DNA of 64,000 nt from Bacteroidota bacterium. Lineage in GTDB: Bacteria > Bacteroidota > Bacteroidia > AKYH767-A > OLB10. A model generated the notes under the pieces. That model worked only from the letters and a program-made list of their open reading frames with translations. It had not been told where the DNA came from and ran no database searches. The DNA is taken from contig JADJOZ010000013.1 in the NCBI GenBank assembly GCA_016713525.1, positions 4,942 through 68,941 on the forward strand. The letters run 5' to 3'. Position numbers and translations under genes: made by a program. Below, one piece after another: positions 42,453-53,517 of the stretch. Within the stretch, counting starts at the first letter, position 1; every line of letters starts with the position of its first letter.

Positions 42453-44755
42453 TCACTCACACTCCAAACACCATTTCCCTTCCTGAAGCAAACTGCATAT
42501 CTTATTAAAAACATGTCCCTTTTTGCACTTAATTGTTATCGTGCTTCTGCTGTTTTCATATTCAACCTCCTCAGAAAGTATTTTGCCACCTTTGTCTTTT
42601 ACAAGTTTTTGATAATGGGAAAATGGAAGCCTGGTTTTTTTGCTGATAGTTTCATAGTGACAAACCGGACACCAACTTCCATACTTTATATATTTGATAT
42701 TTGTTTCCCATTCATGGCCTATTGCACACCGAATTTTAATTTGTGGGAAGTTCAGAAAATAGGTTGATTCAGTAGATAACAATTTTCCTCCTTGCTCAGA
42801 AATTAAATATTTAACGTCACTCAGGGGTAACCTTCTTGCAATTGCGTTTTCCTTATATCGACATATTTTGCACCAACTTCCCATTTTTATTTTCGCAGCC
42901 CTGGCCTCCCATATGTGTCCACTTTCACATTGCCATTGCCAATTATAAAAACTGCCCTTATAAACTTTTGATAAGCAAAAGCCATTATGTTTGTCTGCTA
43001 ATAGCTGCATATCAGCAATTGTATAAGAAACTTTATGTCCTGATGGACGAATCTTTATCTTTTTACCATCGGTACAAACTGGACACCATTTATTATTGCG
43101 TTTAACCGATCTTCCTGCCAATTGAAATGTGTGTCCTTCCTTACATTTCCACTCCATTAATTTATCTCTGTTAATAAATTGAGTCGAAATCAATTCTCCC
43201 CCTTTGGATTTTGCAAGTTCCTGGAAAACTTCAATAGTAACATTAGGTGCTCGAGAACATTTTTTACACCACCACCCACTTTTAATATTATTAGCATTAG
43301 CAAAAAAAGTGTGATTGTTTTTACATCTGAATTCAAGGTGTGTATGATTATTTAAATATGTTGTTGAAACACACTCGCCCCCCTTTGTATTTGCAATTTT
43401 TTTAACCTCCAATAAATGCTTTTATTAACTTCATCTTCGCGGCATTGCGAACATACTTTCTTTATTTTCATATTAGGAACGGTGGATTGCCACTCATGTC
43501 CGTATTGACACTTCCATGCCAACTTAGCCTTAACTAAAGAATCTGTAACAGAACTTGTAAGTAACGTTATTCCTCTTTTCGATGCCCACTTTTTATACTT
43601 TATTAGAACATTACTTCTTTTGTTCTCATAATAACATATTTTACACCATTTTCCTGCTTTTACCCTTACCCCAAGAATTTCAAATACGTGTCCACTTTTG
43701 CATTCCCATTTTAACAAACTATTACCGTTAATTACCTCTTCAGGTGCAGACAAGAGCTTACCCCCGTATTTTTCTGCCACTTTTTTATAATCATCATACT
43801 TTACCCGACTCCATGCAGGCTTTGGGGTTATGTTGTAACATTCATTTCGTGGACACCAATGTCCGGCCCTTATATTAGATGCGTTTGTTTTCCATACATG
43901 ATTTTTGGAACACTTTAACTTTAAAGTTGGCCATTCCGTTTCAAACTGCTTATCTGTTGTCAGTAATTTTCCACCTTTTTCATTCGCTATTCTTTGATAA
44001 TATATTATTGGGATTTTTCTTTCCTTCCTGATTTGGTTATAGTAACATTTCAAACACCACCTTCCCTGAAGCACTGTAAAAGCACTAATTTCAAATAAGT
44101 GACCTTCACTACACCTGACCTTATAACGTGACATTCCAGTTACATAAGTGCCAGATATATGCGTGCCGCGATTTTGTTGAATTAGCTCTTTAACTCTGCG
44201 GTCGTATGATGATTTTATTTCAATTGCAGTACATTTGATGCAATTGTAGTGCATATTAAAAGTATATATCTTTTTGGAAAAAATATGTCCTTTATTACAC
44301 GAGAACTTAACGATAGTGTCCAAATCAACATCTTTCCCCCCAATAATTTTCCACCCGGATGCATGTAACCTGTCTAAAAATTCACTTACTTTTCTTTCCT
44401 TATCACATACCTTACACCAACTTCCATAGAACACTCGCTCAGCCTGAATTGCCCATTTGTGGCCAAAACCACATTGGACACTAATAATATCTTTAAAACC
44501 AAACTTCTTAGTGGTTAAGCACTTCCCTCCATTCAAGTCTATTATTTCTTTAGCATATGCTGTTACCTCCTCCCTTTCCTCTTCCTTTTTACATTTTAGG
44601 CACCAAAATCCGGCTTTAACGTTAAATAAAGAGGCTGAAAACCTGTGTTTTCGAACACAAATCCAATCCACTTTAGCATACTGGCTTTCATTGCCATCCG
44701 CCAAAGAATTTCCTCCGTATATTTCAGCTGCCGATTGAAAGGCTTTTAAACTCAT
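42453..44755 (-). CDS. Tandem treble-clef zinc-module protein, 12 repeats
   Basis: Two frames (44755-43352 and 43412-42453) join at an A7 run near 43400, where YWRLKK continues into IANTKGGECVSTT; total about 765 residues. It has twelve modules of the same plan as the 40547 gene: W/x-x-C-x-x-x-H-x-F/W, then W-C-x-x-C (examples WECKSGHVF, GKWCKIC). Module 5 has one extra residue pair in the second knuckle (CPRNEC). Conserved cysteines and histidines suggest zinc binding in every module. No enzyme domain is present. Start MSLKAFQSAAEIYGGN. Function unknown; it faces its relative tail to tail. Confidence 0.8.
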
Positions 44756-44763
44756 GTATCAAA

Positions 44764-44955
44764 AATAGAAAAATTCTTGTGATTTCAATAATTAATCTAT
44801 CTGGAAGAAATGTATTTCGTAACAGCGGACAACTTTCATCAGATAAATTAGAAGCGAAAATTAAATCAATTTCTCTTTCTCCGGGTCTATATTTAGTTTC
44901 ACTCAGCACAGAAAATGAAAGTCGTGTGCAAAGAATAGCCGTTGTCTTCAAGTAG
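44764..44955 (+). pseudogene. Orphan T9SS C-terminal sorting tail
   Basis: The plus strand reads VISIINLSGRNVF, then SLSPGLYLVSLSTENESRVQ and a final VVFK before TAG at 44955. This is a type A T9SS sorting domain (strand, G-L-Y-x-V, lysine end) of a secreted protein whose body is missing. It lies between the zinc-repeat gene and paralogue 3, which suggests that their insertion destroyed a resident gene. Confidence 0.7.
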
Positions 44956-45000
44956 AAAATCAGACCCTCAATAGGTATTTGCTAATGCTAAAATCTATAA

Positions 45001-46907
45001 CTACCAATCAAGCATTCCATGATTTTTCCGATACAAATAAATTAAATGAACCTTAGGTATACCGCTTTGTTTTTCAATATTTTCAACTGTTATATTCAAT
45101 TGTTTCTTCGACATTTTAGTATTTAACACTTGTAAATAAATTGATCTTCTCACATAGGGCAGTTTATACCATTTCAATGAATATTTTCGGTTCGCTATTC
45201 CAAAGAAGTCACAGTTAAGCCCAACTATTTCAGAATCCTTCCAGCTTAAAAGATTTACCTTAAGCGTGTTTTCATTTATTCTTTTAAATTTTCCTATAGC
45301 CATTAATAATTCTGAAATATGAACAGGTTCAATATGGTTTTTCAAATAGCTTTCAACAAATTGTCTTATTGTCGGTGATTTATACTTCTTATTAAATTGT
45401 TCATTCAGCATCCAACCCGACAAACCGGTATAAGAAATTTTATCTTTATGTTGATTAAACAAATAAATAAGCTGATTCTTAGTGTATAGTATTTTATGTT
45501 TTTTGAGAAACTTCAACATCTCCTCTGTAGTAACACCTTCACCAATGTCCAACATGAATTCGGAAAGTAGATCCAAAATTCTTTTTTGCAATTTATATTT
45601 TTCATGTTTTCTTTCAATTGAAGTATTTGAAATGTCTTTAACAATTGCTCGAAGACCTTTAATCAAACTTATTGCCACATGTTTGCTTTTCAAATGTAAT
45701 TCCTGACACGCCTCACTAATAACATCCTCTATCTCAAATTCGATCCTGGAATTGAAATGTTCGGCAAATTTCATATTCAATTGCTTTAGGAACTTTGAAA
45801 AAGCCACTTCATCGGTATTGTCAAACTTACAAAATAATAAACAATTTCTGGTATCAAAAAACTTATATTTGGAAGGATCTTCTACTATAATTTTATCCAC
45901 CGAAATATATCCTTGAATGGAAAAATATAGTTCGCTGATGGGCCTTATAAATCGTGAATTAACACTTTCATACCCGGTTATTTTGCTTCGATATATTTTA
46001 TCCAGTGGTATTATTGCCACGTTTTCAGTAACAAATCCATGTTCAAAGATCAAGTCATCTTTGAATTTATTAAAGAGAAAATTAAATCCATAGTCAAAAT
46101 ATTTGGTTCCCGATTCAACTATTATCTGTCGTACTCTTTCTTTAGTGACATTGACAGAGATTCCGATTTGTGTTTGATTTTGCAATCGATCGAAAAAATA
46201 ATAATTCTTTAAAACTTCTGTATAAGTTTTGCTACTCTTTTTATTCCTTTGAAATAATACACCATCCCTAACAATAAGTTATACTTTCCATTTTTAGTTC
46301 TGATGTTTGAAATTTCCAATTCTCCCAAAGCAGGATACATTTTTATTCGACCTTGTGGGGCCATATTTACTTTTGAAATTCCTTCTGAAACTTTATCAGT
46401 GCCAATTGTATGCCCATTCAAATAAGCATTCATAACCTTTTTAAAAAATTCATTTATTTCCTTTGCGGTCTTATCGCCCAGATTCTGGAATTTATTTAAA
46501 TCAATTTTACGATACACATAATCGTAGATAATTGCCATTTTCATTCTACCTGGAACAGCTGCATCATACAAACTTTCAATATTATTCAACAGATGTCTTG
46601 CCCGTACAGATAGTAACTCTTTGAAATGGTCATATTCCATATTAAGTATCTGCAATATTAGCTTCTTAGTACTTTGTTCTGAAACTTTACTAACAGGAAT
46701 GTTATTTTTGATCAGATTCTCACAAATTTTCCTCAATTCCAATGTGAGTTTTGGTCCCACGCCATTTAATTGGCTAAATTGTTCTTTGTTTTGATACATC
46801 TGAACCAATGATAGCACTCCACCAATTCTGTCTATAACAAGTTTCGCTTTTGATGATGCATTTGCTTTTATGAATTCAACATCATTGTTGTATTTTATAA
46901 GTATCAT
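45001..46907 (-). CDS. HhH / sigma-4-like / winged-helix protein, paralogue 3
   Basis: About 635 residues (frames 46907-46209 and 46185-45001). The start is MILIKYNNDVEFIKANASSK. The first HhH is FSQLNGVGPKLTLELRKICE, the second FQNLGDKTAKEINEFFKKV (alpha-CTD-like). Near residue 245 IGISVNVTKERVRQII is a close match to sigma-70 region 4.2. The C-terminus has GVTTEEMLKFLKKHKILYTK, YTGLSGWMLNEQF and EPVHISELLMAIGKFKRINE, a HARE-like winged helix also found in the RNA polymerase delta subunit and some restriction proteins. Most complete of the three; function unknown. Confidence 0.65.
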
Positions 46908-47330
46908 ATTTTGTTCAGCGTAAATTCTACTTATACTTTTTATACCGGAACAGATGAGTTCGCTTAACTCTTCCGGATGTTTTCCACTACAGACTCTGTA
47001 GTTCTCATAAAATTAATAAATCCTGATCAATTTAATAACAAGTCATGAATTTTTCTGCTAATAATGTTAGAAGTATGCTTAGGGATGCTATATTATGCTC
47101 GTTATCAACATATTAGACTTTTCTAGCAAATCCAAAGTAGATATTAGATTTCCTTGGCACCTTTCTTCAATGATGAATTGGTACTTGTCCAAAATATCCA
47201 ATCTAAAAATTCAGCATTTGTAATCTTTATCATCAATGATTTCCAGTTTTCATATTACTTTTGATAACGTCACCTCTTCCGGGCTACCAGGTATTTGGCC
47301 TTATTCAAACAAATTAAATGTTAGATAAAT
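46908..47330. other. Intergenic
   Basis: No coding signal. It should carry the promoter of paralogue 3 (leftward) and of the secreted protein at 47331. No clear promoter or hairpin was identified. Marks the border between the accessory block and ordinary chromosome. Confidence 0.5.
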
Positions 47331-49078
47331 ATGAAGAACTGCCTGAATGCTAAAAGTACAATAATTTCATTTCTGCTATTAATAATATTAAATGTGGATG
47401 CCGTTAACGCCCAAACACATCATATAGAAACCGATATTTATTTCGGCATGAATTATCAATCAGGTTTACCATGTTTTTATAATGATGGCAGTGGATGCAG
47501 ACTCTATAAGCTATCAATGGCAATTATTAGAAGTGAACAAACAGGAATTCTTTCCATTAATATTATTGGTGATTCGCTGAAACAAGTCTTACCCGACAAT
47601 GTTCCTTCTGTAACAGCGGGATTAAACAGCGATGCTACTTTAATAGGATTTATGGCCAGTGGAAATTTTCAAACATTCTCATCAGGAAAATTGTACGCCT
47701 ATAATAAACTAAACAATAGCTATAAACTGGTTTCTGATGGTACTTATCTGTCAAACCAAAATGGTTCCTGGGTGAAATGGCTAAACGATTCAACTTGTCT
47801 CTATTCCAGTACCAACTATTGTCCGGGGTTTAATACTTTACCCGGTTGTGGTAATACATTCGGTAATCGCTTTGGCGATTTACGTTCAGCTGAAGGAGAT
47901 TTTTCTGCCGGAATTATTAATTCGCACAATATTGTACTAGGGGATATAAATAATCTCACCAATCTTGATTCACGGGTGAGTTCCGCTCAGGACGCATCTG
48001 TTAATCCTGCAAATCCTGATATTATTGCTTTTCATAGCAGTTCAATTGATGGTTACCCATCAAATAATGGAAATAACGCTTCTCCATTTAATGTTGGCCA
48101 GACAAATATTTTTAATAATCCAGCAGGAAATGCAGATCCTAAACCTGTAGTGTATGACATTACAAGCACCACTCCTTCAAATAATATTGACAGTTTGATG
48201 GAAGGAATTAATTACTGGCTTTTTGATCTCGATAGTGCAAAAATTAATTCATTGGTACATCTTCATTGGTCGCCAAATGGTAATATAGTTGCCGGGAATG
48301 AACAAAATACCGACATCTATCAACCTTACATGGAGTGCATTGATAACCCGGGCGTCCAAATTACAAATGCGTCTCAATGCTCCGGTTCAAATAAAAGCTC
48401 TACGTTCGAAAGAGTATTCGGATTTGAGAAAGATGGCAGCATTTACAAGAATATTAACAGATTTATAAATGATAGTTTACCATTGTTTCTTCCGCTTCCA
48501 CCTGCACAGTTGCCCAATTCAATCAATTATTTCAATCCGGCAACAGATATTTGCAGTGTGTACCGCACTAAATATATAGAGTTTTGTGGTTCGGAAAAGA
48601 CAATCGTAGCAACTGTTATGTGCAACAATTCTACCGGTGTTCAAAATCCATTTTCCCGAATCATGCTGATTGATTTCACTATTCCTTCAAATCCATATTA
48701 TTTCGATATTACAGGTTGGGTTGAGCAGAATTACTCGAATTGGCAACCCGGAGATGCTAACGGTATCTCTACTACTTGTCATATTATCTCTGATTCGTTG
48801 TTATTATCTATGCCTGATGTCCTATTCCGTTCTGAAGATTTAAGTATTGAACCAGAACCTGCCTACAACATCCTTAGTATAAATTTCATACCGGACCTAT
48901 TAAGTTCCGGAATATTAATATCTGATGCATACGGAAAAGTTGTTAAAAGTTTTTTGCAGTAAATAATCAAACACTTAGCTTCTCTATCGCAGATTTATCA
49001 GATGGAATGTATTTTATTACCATTATAAATGGCAATAAAATAGTGAATAAAAAATTCCTTAAAGCAAGCCACAGGTAA
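47331..49078 (+). CDS. T9SS-secreted protein of unknown function
   Basis: About 580 residues; one shift near 48960 joins the body to its tail (LSFSIADLSDGMYFITIING, then KFLKASHR). A signal peptide (STIISFLLLIILNVDAVNAQ) starts it. The tail matches the type A T9SS sorting domain, so the protein is exported and anchored or released at the surface. The body is beta-rich, with Asn, Ser and Asp repeats and scattered paired cysteines, and contains WLFDLDSAKINSLVHLHWSP, reminiscent of beta-propeller (TolB-like) blades. No enzymatic motif is recognised. Confidence 0.75.
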
Positions 49079-49140
49079 ACCTTAAAAGCCAACGCCAAAA
49101 AATATCAGCTTCTGCATTTTCTCAATAAACAATTGCATAC

Positions 49141-49833
49141 CTACTCCCCAACCATCCCCTCCAATGCCTCCGGATCAAGAATTGTAATCTTTCGCCCTTT
49201 TGCAGAAATTATGTCAGCATCTTTTAAAACACGTAATACTCTTACCAGCGACTCAACCGTTGTTCCGCAAAAAGAAGCCAGGTTCTCGCGAGATAAATTA
49301 ATTACTGAGGGCAGATGCTCCTTACCTTTCTTCTTATATTTTTCATTTAGAATGAGCAATGCAACTACCGTACGCTCTTTTACTGCCAACTGTCCCAGAA
49401 CATTTATTTTGTTCAGCCATACCATAAATTCATTGCTCAGCTGCGTTAATAAGGTTCTGGAAAGTTCAGGAGAATGGTCGAGTGCAGACAGAAAAATGTT
49501 TTTGGGAATAAAAGCATACGTGCAATCTTCCAATGTGGTTGCCGTTACAGGATGTGTTTGATCACACAACAACGGACGGTATCCAAATAATTCACCTCTG
49601 CGATAAATATAAACTATCTGCTCTTTGCCTTTATTACTGAACTGTGAAATTTTTACTTTCCCCTTCTTCAGTAAATAAACACCCCTCGGATTTTGTCCCT
49701 CCCTGTAAATTACTTTATCGCTTTCAAGCTCTCTCAAACTGTAATGGTGCTTAAACAGAGGTGTTTCTGTTAACGAAACTCCTCCTAATTTAATTGCTGC
49801 CTGAAAACTGAATTTATTTATATCAAAGCTCAT
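49141..49833 (-). CDS. Crp/Fnr-family transcription regulator
   Basis: About 230 residues from MSFDINKFSFQAA at 49833; a longer frame opens at 49908. The cyclic-nucleotide-binding-like barrel shows YREGQNPRGVYLLKKGKVKI and GELFGYRPLL. The C-terminal HTH reads SRENLASFCGTTVESLVRVL, where TTVESLVR is the recognition helix typical of Bacteroidota Crp/Fnr proteins. No N-terminal Fe-S cysteine cluster as in true FNR is present, so its ligand is open. It is divergent from kamA, with a perfect FNR-type box between them. Confidence 0.9.
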   Translation of the reverse strand: MSFDINKFSFQAAIKLGGVSLTETPLFKHHYSLRELESDKVIYREGQNPRGVYLLKKGKVKISQFSNKGKEQIVYIYRRGELFGYRPLLCDQTHPVTATTLEDCTYAFIPKNIFLSALDHSPELSRTLLTQLSNEFMVWLNKINVLGQLAVKERTVVALLILNEKYKKKGKEHLPSVINLSRENLASFCGTTVESLVRVLRVLKDADIISAKGRKITILDPEALEGMVGE

Positions 49834-50008
49834 TGCTACAAATCTAACAAAATCATTTAATTTTTTTGCAAATATATTTTTTCGCACTTCGACTCTATGA
49901 TCAATCAAAAATATTTCCTAAATAACTCAAAATACATTTGTTAAATTAATATTTCGTAAATTATCAAATGCTATAAAAACTTTTTTTAATTTCATTTGTA
50001 TCGTGAAA

Positions 50009-50022
50009 TTGATATATATCAA
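50009..50022. promoter_or_regulatory. FNR/Crp-type operator
   Basis: TTGATATATATCAA fits the FNR consensus TTGAT-N4-ATCAA exactly and is fully palindromic. It lies between the Crp/Fnr gene (start 49833, leftward) and kamA (start 50228, rightward), so the neighbour regulator likely binds it. Confidence 0.72.
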
Positions 50023-50227
50023 TTTAATTGCGCGTTTCATTTTGTAGCTTCGCAGGATTGGTACATTATGCCGGAATTCTTAAATTTAAGTATTCCGGAG
50101 AAATATGCTGTCAATTTGTATCTTTTAATGATACGCACGATAGTGTATAATCTCAATTTTCAATTATCCGACAATCAACCGGGCTTAATCGCCCTGAAAA
50201 ATATTTATCACCTTTAATTAATATACT

Positions 50228-51604
50228 ATGATAATTCAAAAAGAAACCTCTCCCGCTAAATACCGTTCCTATTCTCTTCATAATTTCCGATCTATTCCGC
50301 AATTGGAAAACCTAAGTGAAGAGCTGAAATTTAATATGGACGTTGTTGGTCATGTGCTTCCTTTCAAAGTGAATAATTATGTAATTGATGAGTTAATCGA
50401 CTGGACCAAAGTTCCGGATGACCCCATCTTTAAACTTACATTCCCTCAAAAAGCAATGCTTACAAGAGCTCATTTTAATGAGATGGCAAAAGCGATGCGA
50501 CAAACACAGGATAAGTCGGCGTTGCGTGAAGTGGCAAATAAAATCAGGATGCAGTTAAATCCTCATCCTGCAGGACAGCTTGAACTAAATGTTCCGCAAC
50601 TTGCTGGCACCCGATTAAATGGTGTGCAGCATAAATATGATCAAACGGTTTTGTTTTTTCCAAGTCAGGGCCAGACGTGCCATGCCTATTGTACATTCTG
50701 TTTTCGCTGGCCTCAGTTTGTTGGTATGGATGATATGAAATTTGCTATGAAAGAGTCTGAGATGCTTGCTCAGTATGTGAAACAACACCCCGAAGTTACT
50801 GATGTGCTTTTTACAGGTGGTGATCCGCTTATTATGAAAACCCGCATTCTGCAAGATTATATTGAAAAATTGCTCGATGAAAAACCTTCTAACCTTCAAA
50901 CTATAAGAATAGGCACGAAGGCTTTGGGTTACTGGCCATACCGATTCCTCACTGATGATGATGCCGACGATCTTTTACAATTATTTGAAAGGATTGTACG
51001 ATCCGGAATTAATCTTGCAATTATGGCTCACTTTAATCATCCGGTTGAATTATCTACTAGAGCCGTGCAAAGGGCAATCAGAAAAATTCGTGCAACAGGT
51101 GCACAAATCCGGACACAATCGCCGGTTCTGAATCATATCAATGCCGATCCGAAAATATGGGCTGAGATGTGGCGTAAACAGGTTAATCTGAATTGTATTC
51201 CATACTATATGTTTGTTCCTCGTGATACAGGCGCACAACATTATTTTTCTGTTCCATTGGTTGAGTGCTGGGATATATTCAGAAATGCATACAAACAAGT
51301 TAGTGGAATTTGTCGGACCGTTAGAGGCCCCAGTATGTCGGCAACTCCCGGAAAAGTTCAGGTATTAGGAGTTACAGAAATTCCTGTGAACGGCAAATTT
51401 GAAAAAGTTCTCACGCTACGTTTTCTTCAAGGCAGAAATCCCGATTGGGTAGGTAAACCTTTCTTCGCGAAATATAATCCCGAAGCAACCTGGCTCAATG
51501 AGCTTACTCCTGCATTTGGTGAGAAAGAATTTTTCTTTGAACAAGAACTGGAACAGATTTACAAAGAAAATATTTCTCAGGATGCAATTAATCCTTATGA
51601 ATAA
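50228..51604 (+). CDS. KamA-family radical SAM protein (lysine 2,3-aminomutase-like)
   Basis: An intact 458-residue radical SAM enzyme. The Fe-S motif is CHAYCTFCFRW (C-x3-C-x2-C), followed by TGGDPLIMKT, the SAM-binding glycine-rich motif. A PLP-type lysine region is expected in true aminomutases; near the C-terminus VRGPSMSATPGKVQVLG matches the KamA PLP segment, although the lysine context is not certain. Substrate: L-lysine or a related amino acid. The FNR-type box 200 bases upstream suggests oxygen- or redox-linked control. Confidence 0.88.
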   Translation: MIIQKETSPAKYRSYSLHNFRSIPQLENLSEELKFNMDVVGHVLPFKVNNYVIDELIDWTKVPDDPIFKLTFPQKAMLTRAHFNEMAKAMRQTQDKSALREVANKIRMQLNPHPAGQLELNVPQLAGTRLNGVQHKYDQTVLFFPSQGQTCHAYCTFCFRWPQFVGMDDMKFAMKESEMLAQYVKQHPEVTDVLFTGGDPLIMKTRILQDYIEKLLDEKPSNLQTIRIGTKALGYWPYRFLTDDDADDLLQLFERIVRSGINLAIMAHFNHPVELSTRAVQRAIRKIRATGAQIRTQSPVLNHINADPKIWAEMWRKQVNLNCIPYYMFVPRDTGAQHYFSVPLVECWDIFRNAYKQVSGICRTVRGPSMSATPGKVQVLGVTEIPVNGKFEKVLTLRFLQGRNPDWVGKPFFAKYNPEATWLNELTPAFGEKEFFFEQELEQIYKENISQDAINPYE

Positions 51605-51699
51605 CGGAAACTAAATTTTCTGAAAAAATTCTTAAGTCCGATTTCGGATAGTTATTTTATCGGTTGAGAGACACGCTTGAATAAATAGGATTTTTACAG

Positions 51700-51728
51700 T
51701 TGTTTTTAATTGCAATGTTCTATATTTG
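51700..51728 (+). promoter_or_regulatory. Bacteroidota-type promoter for 51764 gene
   Basis: A -7 element TATATTTG (51721-51728) fits TAnnTTTG, and TTG at 51700-51702 lies 18 bases upstream as the -33 element. The start codon at 51764 follows 35 bases later. Confidence 0.55.
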
Positions 51729-51763
51729 TGTTTCCAACCGTAATTTTAAAGAAACTATCCCCC

Positions 51764-53467
51764 ATGAAAATCGCTAAAATATTTCTTACTCTGGTTATTT
51801 CATTAATCAGCCTTTCAAGTTTATTGGCAATTCCGTTGGCAGGAAATTATACCATCGACAAGAATTCTCCAGCAACTGCAACCAATTTTAGTTCCTTCAA
51901 TTCTTGTGCTAACAGCTTGATCACGAATGGTATATCGGCTGATGTAATCATTACGGTCGTAGCCGGATCGGGTCCGTATACGGAACAGGTTGTTTTTAGT
52001 AATATAGCAGGCACCAGCCCAACTGCAGGCATTTTGCTGGATGGCAGTGGCGAAACTATTATTGGACTCACGAACACTTCGGCGCGACATACTATTCGCT
52101 TGAGTAACATGCAGTATTTCGATATTGCAAATCTGAAAGTTGAACGCGATATTACTTCAACGAGTGGTTTCTATGGCATTCATTTATTCGGAACCTGCAA
52201 CAATATTACCATCAGCAATTGTGAAGTGAATATGCCCGGCACCAACAGTACCTTAGTAGGAGCCTATATTGCTTCCGGTTCCGAAACAAGTATCCTTGAA
52301 AGTGGCGATTTTCATGATATTAATATTTTAGACAACTTCGCTAATGGTGGCGGATATGGTGCATCTGTATTTGGATTGGTTAATGATCTTGCAAGTAATA
52401 TTGTTATTTCCGGAAATAATTTCACAGACTTCCATTCGAATGGTGTTTATTTAAGAGAAACTGATGGCGCAATTATCAGCGATAGTAATTTTAACAAAGC
52501 AAATGCAAATGTGACTTCCTGTAATGCCATTCAAATTGCGCAGGCTGCAAATATTAATGCTCAAATATTTAATAACTTCATTAAAGTTGATCAGATTGCA
52601 AATGGCACCATGACTTTTCGTGGTATCTATTTATTCAATGGTACAGGTCATAAGGTTTATAACAATGTAATTCATGATATAAAACTTACTTCAGGAAACG
52701 TCACAGGAATTGAAGTTCGTACTGCAGGCACTGCTCCTGAAATTTATTTCAATACCATTTCAATTGACAATGCAACCGCTTCTACAGGTAATTTATATGG
52801 AATCAAAGAGGAACTATCAAATACAAATTCTATTTTAAAAAACAATCTTATCAGCATAAGCCAAACAACAACAGGAATTAAATCCGGATTGGTGCTTGGT
52901 GCAACTGCTATTACTACTTCAGCATTCAATAGCGACTACAACGATATTTGGGTGCCAGGGGGAAATACTGCTATCAAAGGAAGTCTGACACCGGTTTTAT
53001 ACAATACGCTTGCCACCTGGCAATCTGTAAGTACTCAGGATGCTAATAGCATTTCTACTGATCCTGTATTTTTATCTGTTGCCGTACCTCAGCCAACAAA
53101 TGTTATCATGAATGATGCCGGTACAACCATCAGTTCTATCACAACAGATGTAGTTGGAATTACACGCTCAATACCACCAGATATTGGTGCTTATGAATTT
53201 CTGACTTCAGCGCTGAATGAAATAAATCCTTCCACTAATTTTACAATTTCTACAAATGAAGGAAACGGAGTGTTCACCATTGAATCAAAAAACACTAACA
53301 CAACAATTACAGGCTTCGAAACATTTGACAATACCGGTAAACTTATTCAATCACAAAAAACTTCAGCCACAACTGTCGGAGTAGATTTATCAATGCTGGC
53401 TAATGGCATTTACTTTTTGCGAATCAATTCCGATATAGGATTGCAAACTTTTAAAGTGGTGAAATAA
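51764..53467 (+). CDS. T9SS-secreted right-handed beta-helix protein
   Basis: An intact 567-residue frame when started at MKIAKIFLTLVISLISLSSL (51764); an upstream in-frame start at 51710 would spoil the signal peptide. The middle is a series of short hydrophobic/Asn strands (ISNCEVN, NIVISGNNF, GAIISDSNF, YFNTISI) that fit a parallel beta-helix, as in surface polysaccharide-binding or lyase-like proteins. The tail FTISTNEGNGVFTIES to ANGIYFLRIN and TFKVVK is a T9SS type A sorting domain. No catalytic residues are identified. Confidence 0.82.
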   Translation: MKIAKIFLTLVISLISLSSLLAIPLAGNYTIDKNSPATATNFSSFNSCANSLITNGISADVIITVVAGSGPYTEQVVFSNIAGTSPTAGILLDGSGETIIGLTNTSARHTIRLSNMQYFDIANLKVERDITSTSGFYGIHLFGTCNNITISNCEVNMPGTNSTLVGAYIASGSETSILESGDFHDINILDNFANGGGYGASVFGLVNDLASNIVISGNNFTDFHSNGVYLRETDGAIISDSNFNKANANVTSCNAIQIAQAANINAQIFNNFIKVDQIANGTMTFRGIYLFNGTGHKVYNNVIHDIKLTSGNVTGIEVRTAGTAPEIYFNTISIDNATASTGNLYGIKEELSNTNSILKNNLISISQTTTGIKSGLVLGATAITTSAFNSDYNDIWVPGGNTAIKGSLTPVLYNTLATWQSVSTQDANSISTDPVFLSVAVPQPTNVIMNDAGTTISSITTDVVGITRSIPPDIGAYEFLTSALNEINPSTNFTISTNEGNGVFTIESKNTNTTITGFETFDNTGKLIQSQKTSATTVGVDLSMLANGIYFLRINSDIGLQTFKVVK

Positions 53468-53517
53468 ATCAGGTATCTGTGTCTAAGTAGCTGCGTGATA
53501 AATTAAACTTCTATCAA

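Noticed and set aside
40547..44755. Regular repeats suggesting CRISPR
   Set aside because: The repeats are at protein level (zinc modules of about 180 bases) with no conserved DNA repeat or spacers.
44724..44951. 75-residue minus-strand ORF
   Set aside because: Antisense of the T9SS tail, which reads convincingly on the plus strand.
49996..50217. 73-residue plus-strand ORF before kamA
   Set aside because: It covers the FNR-type box and probable promoter; no coding pattern.
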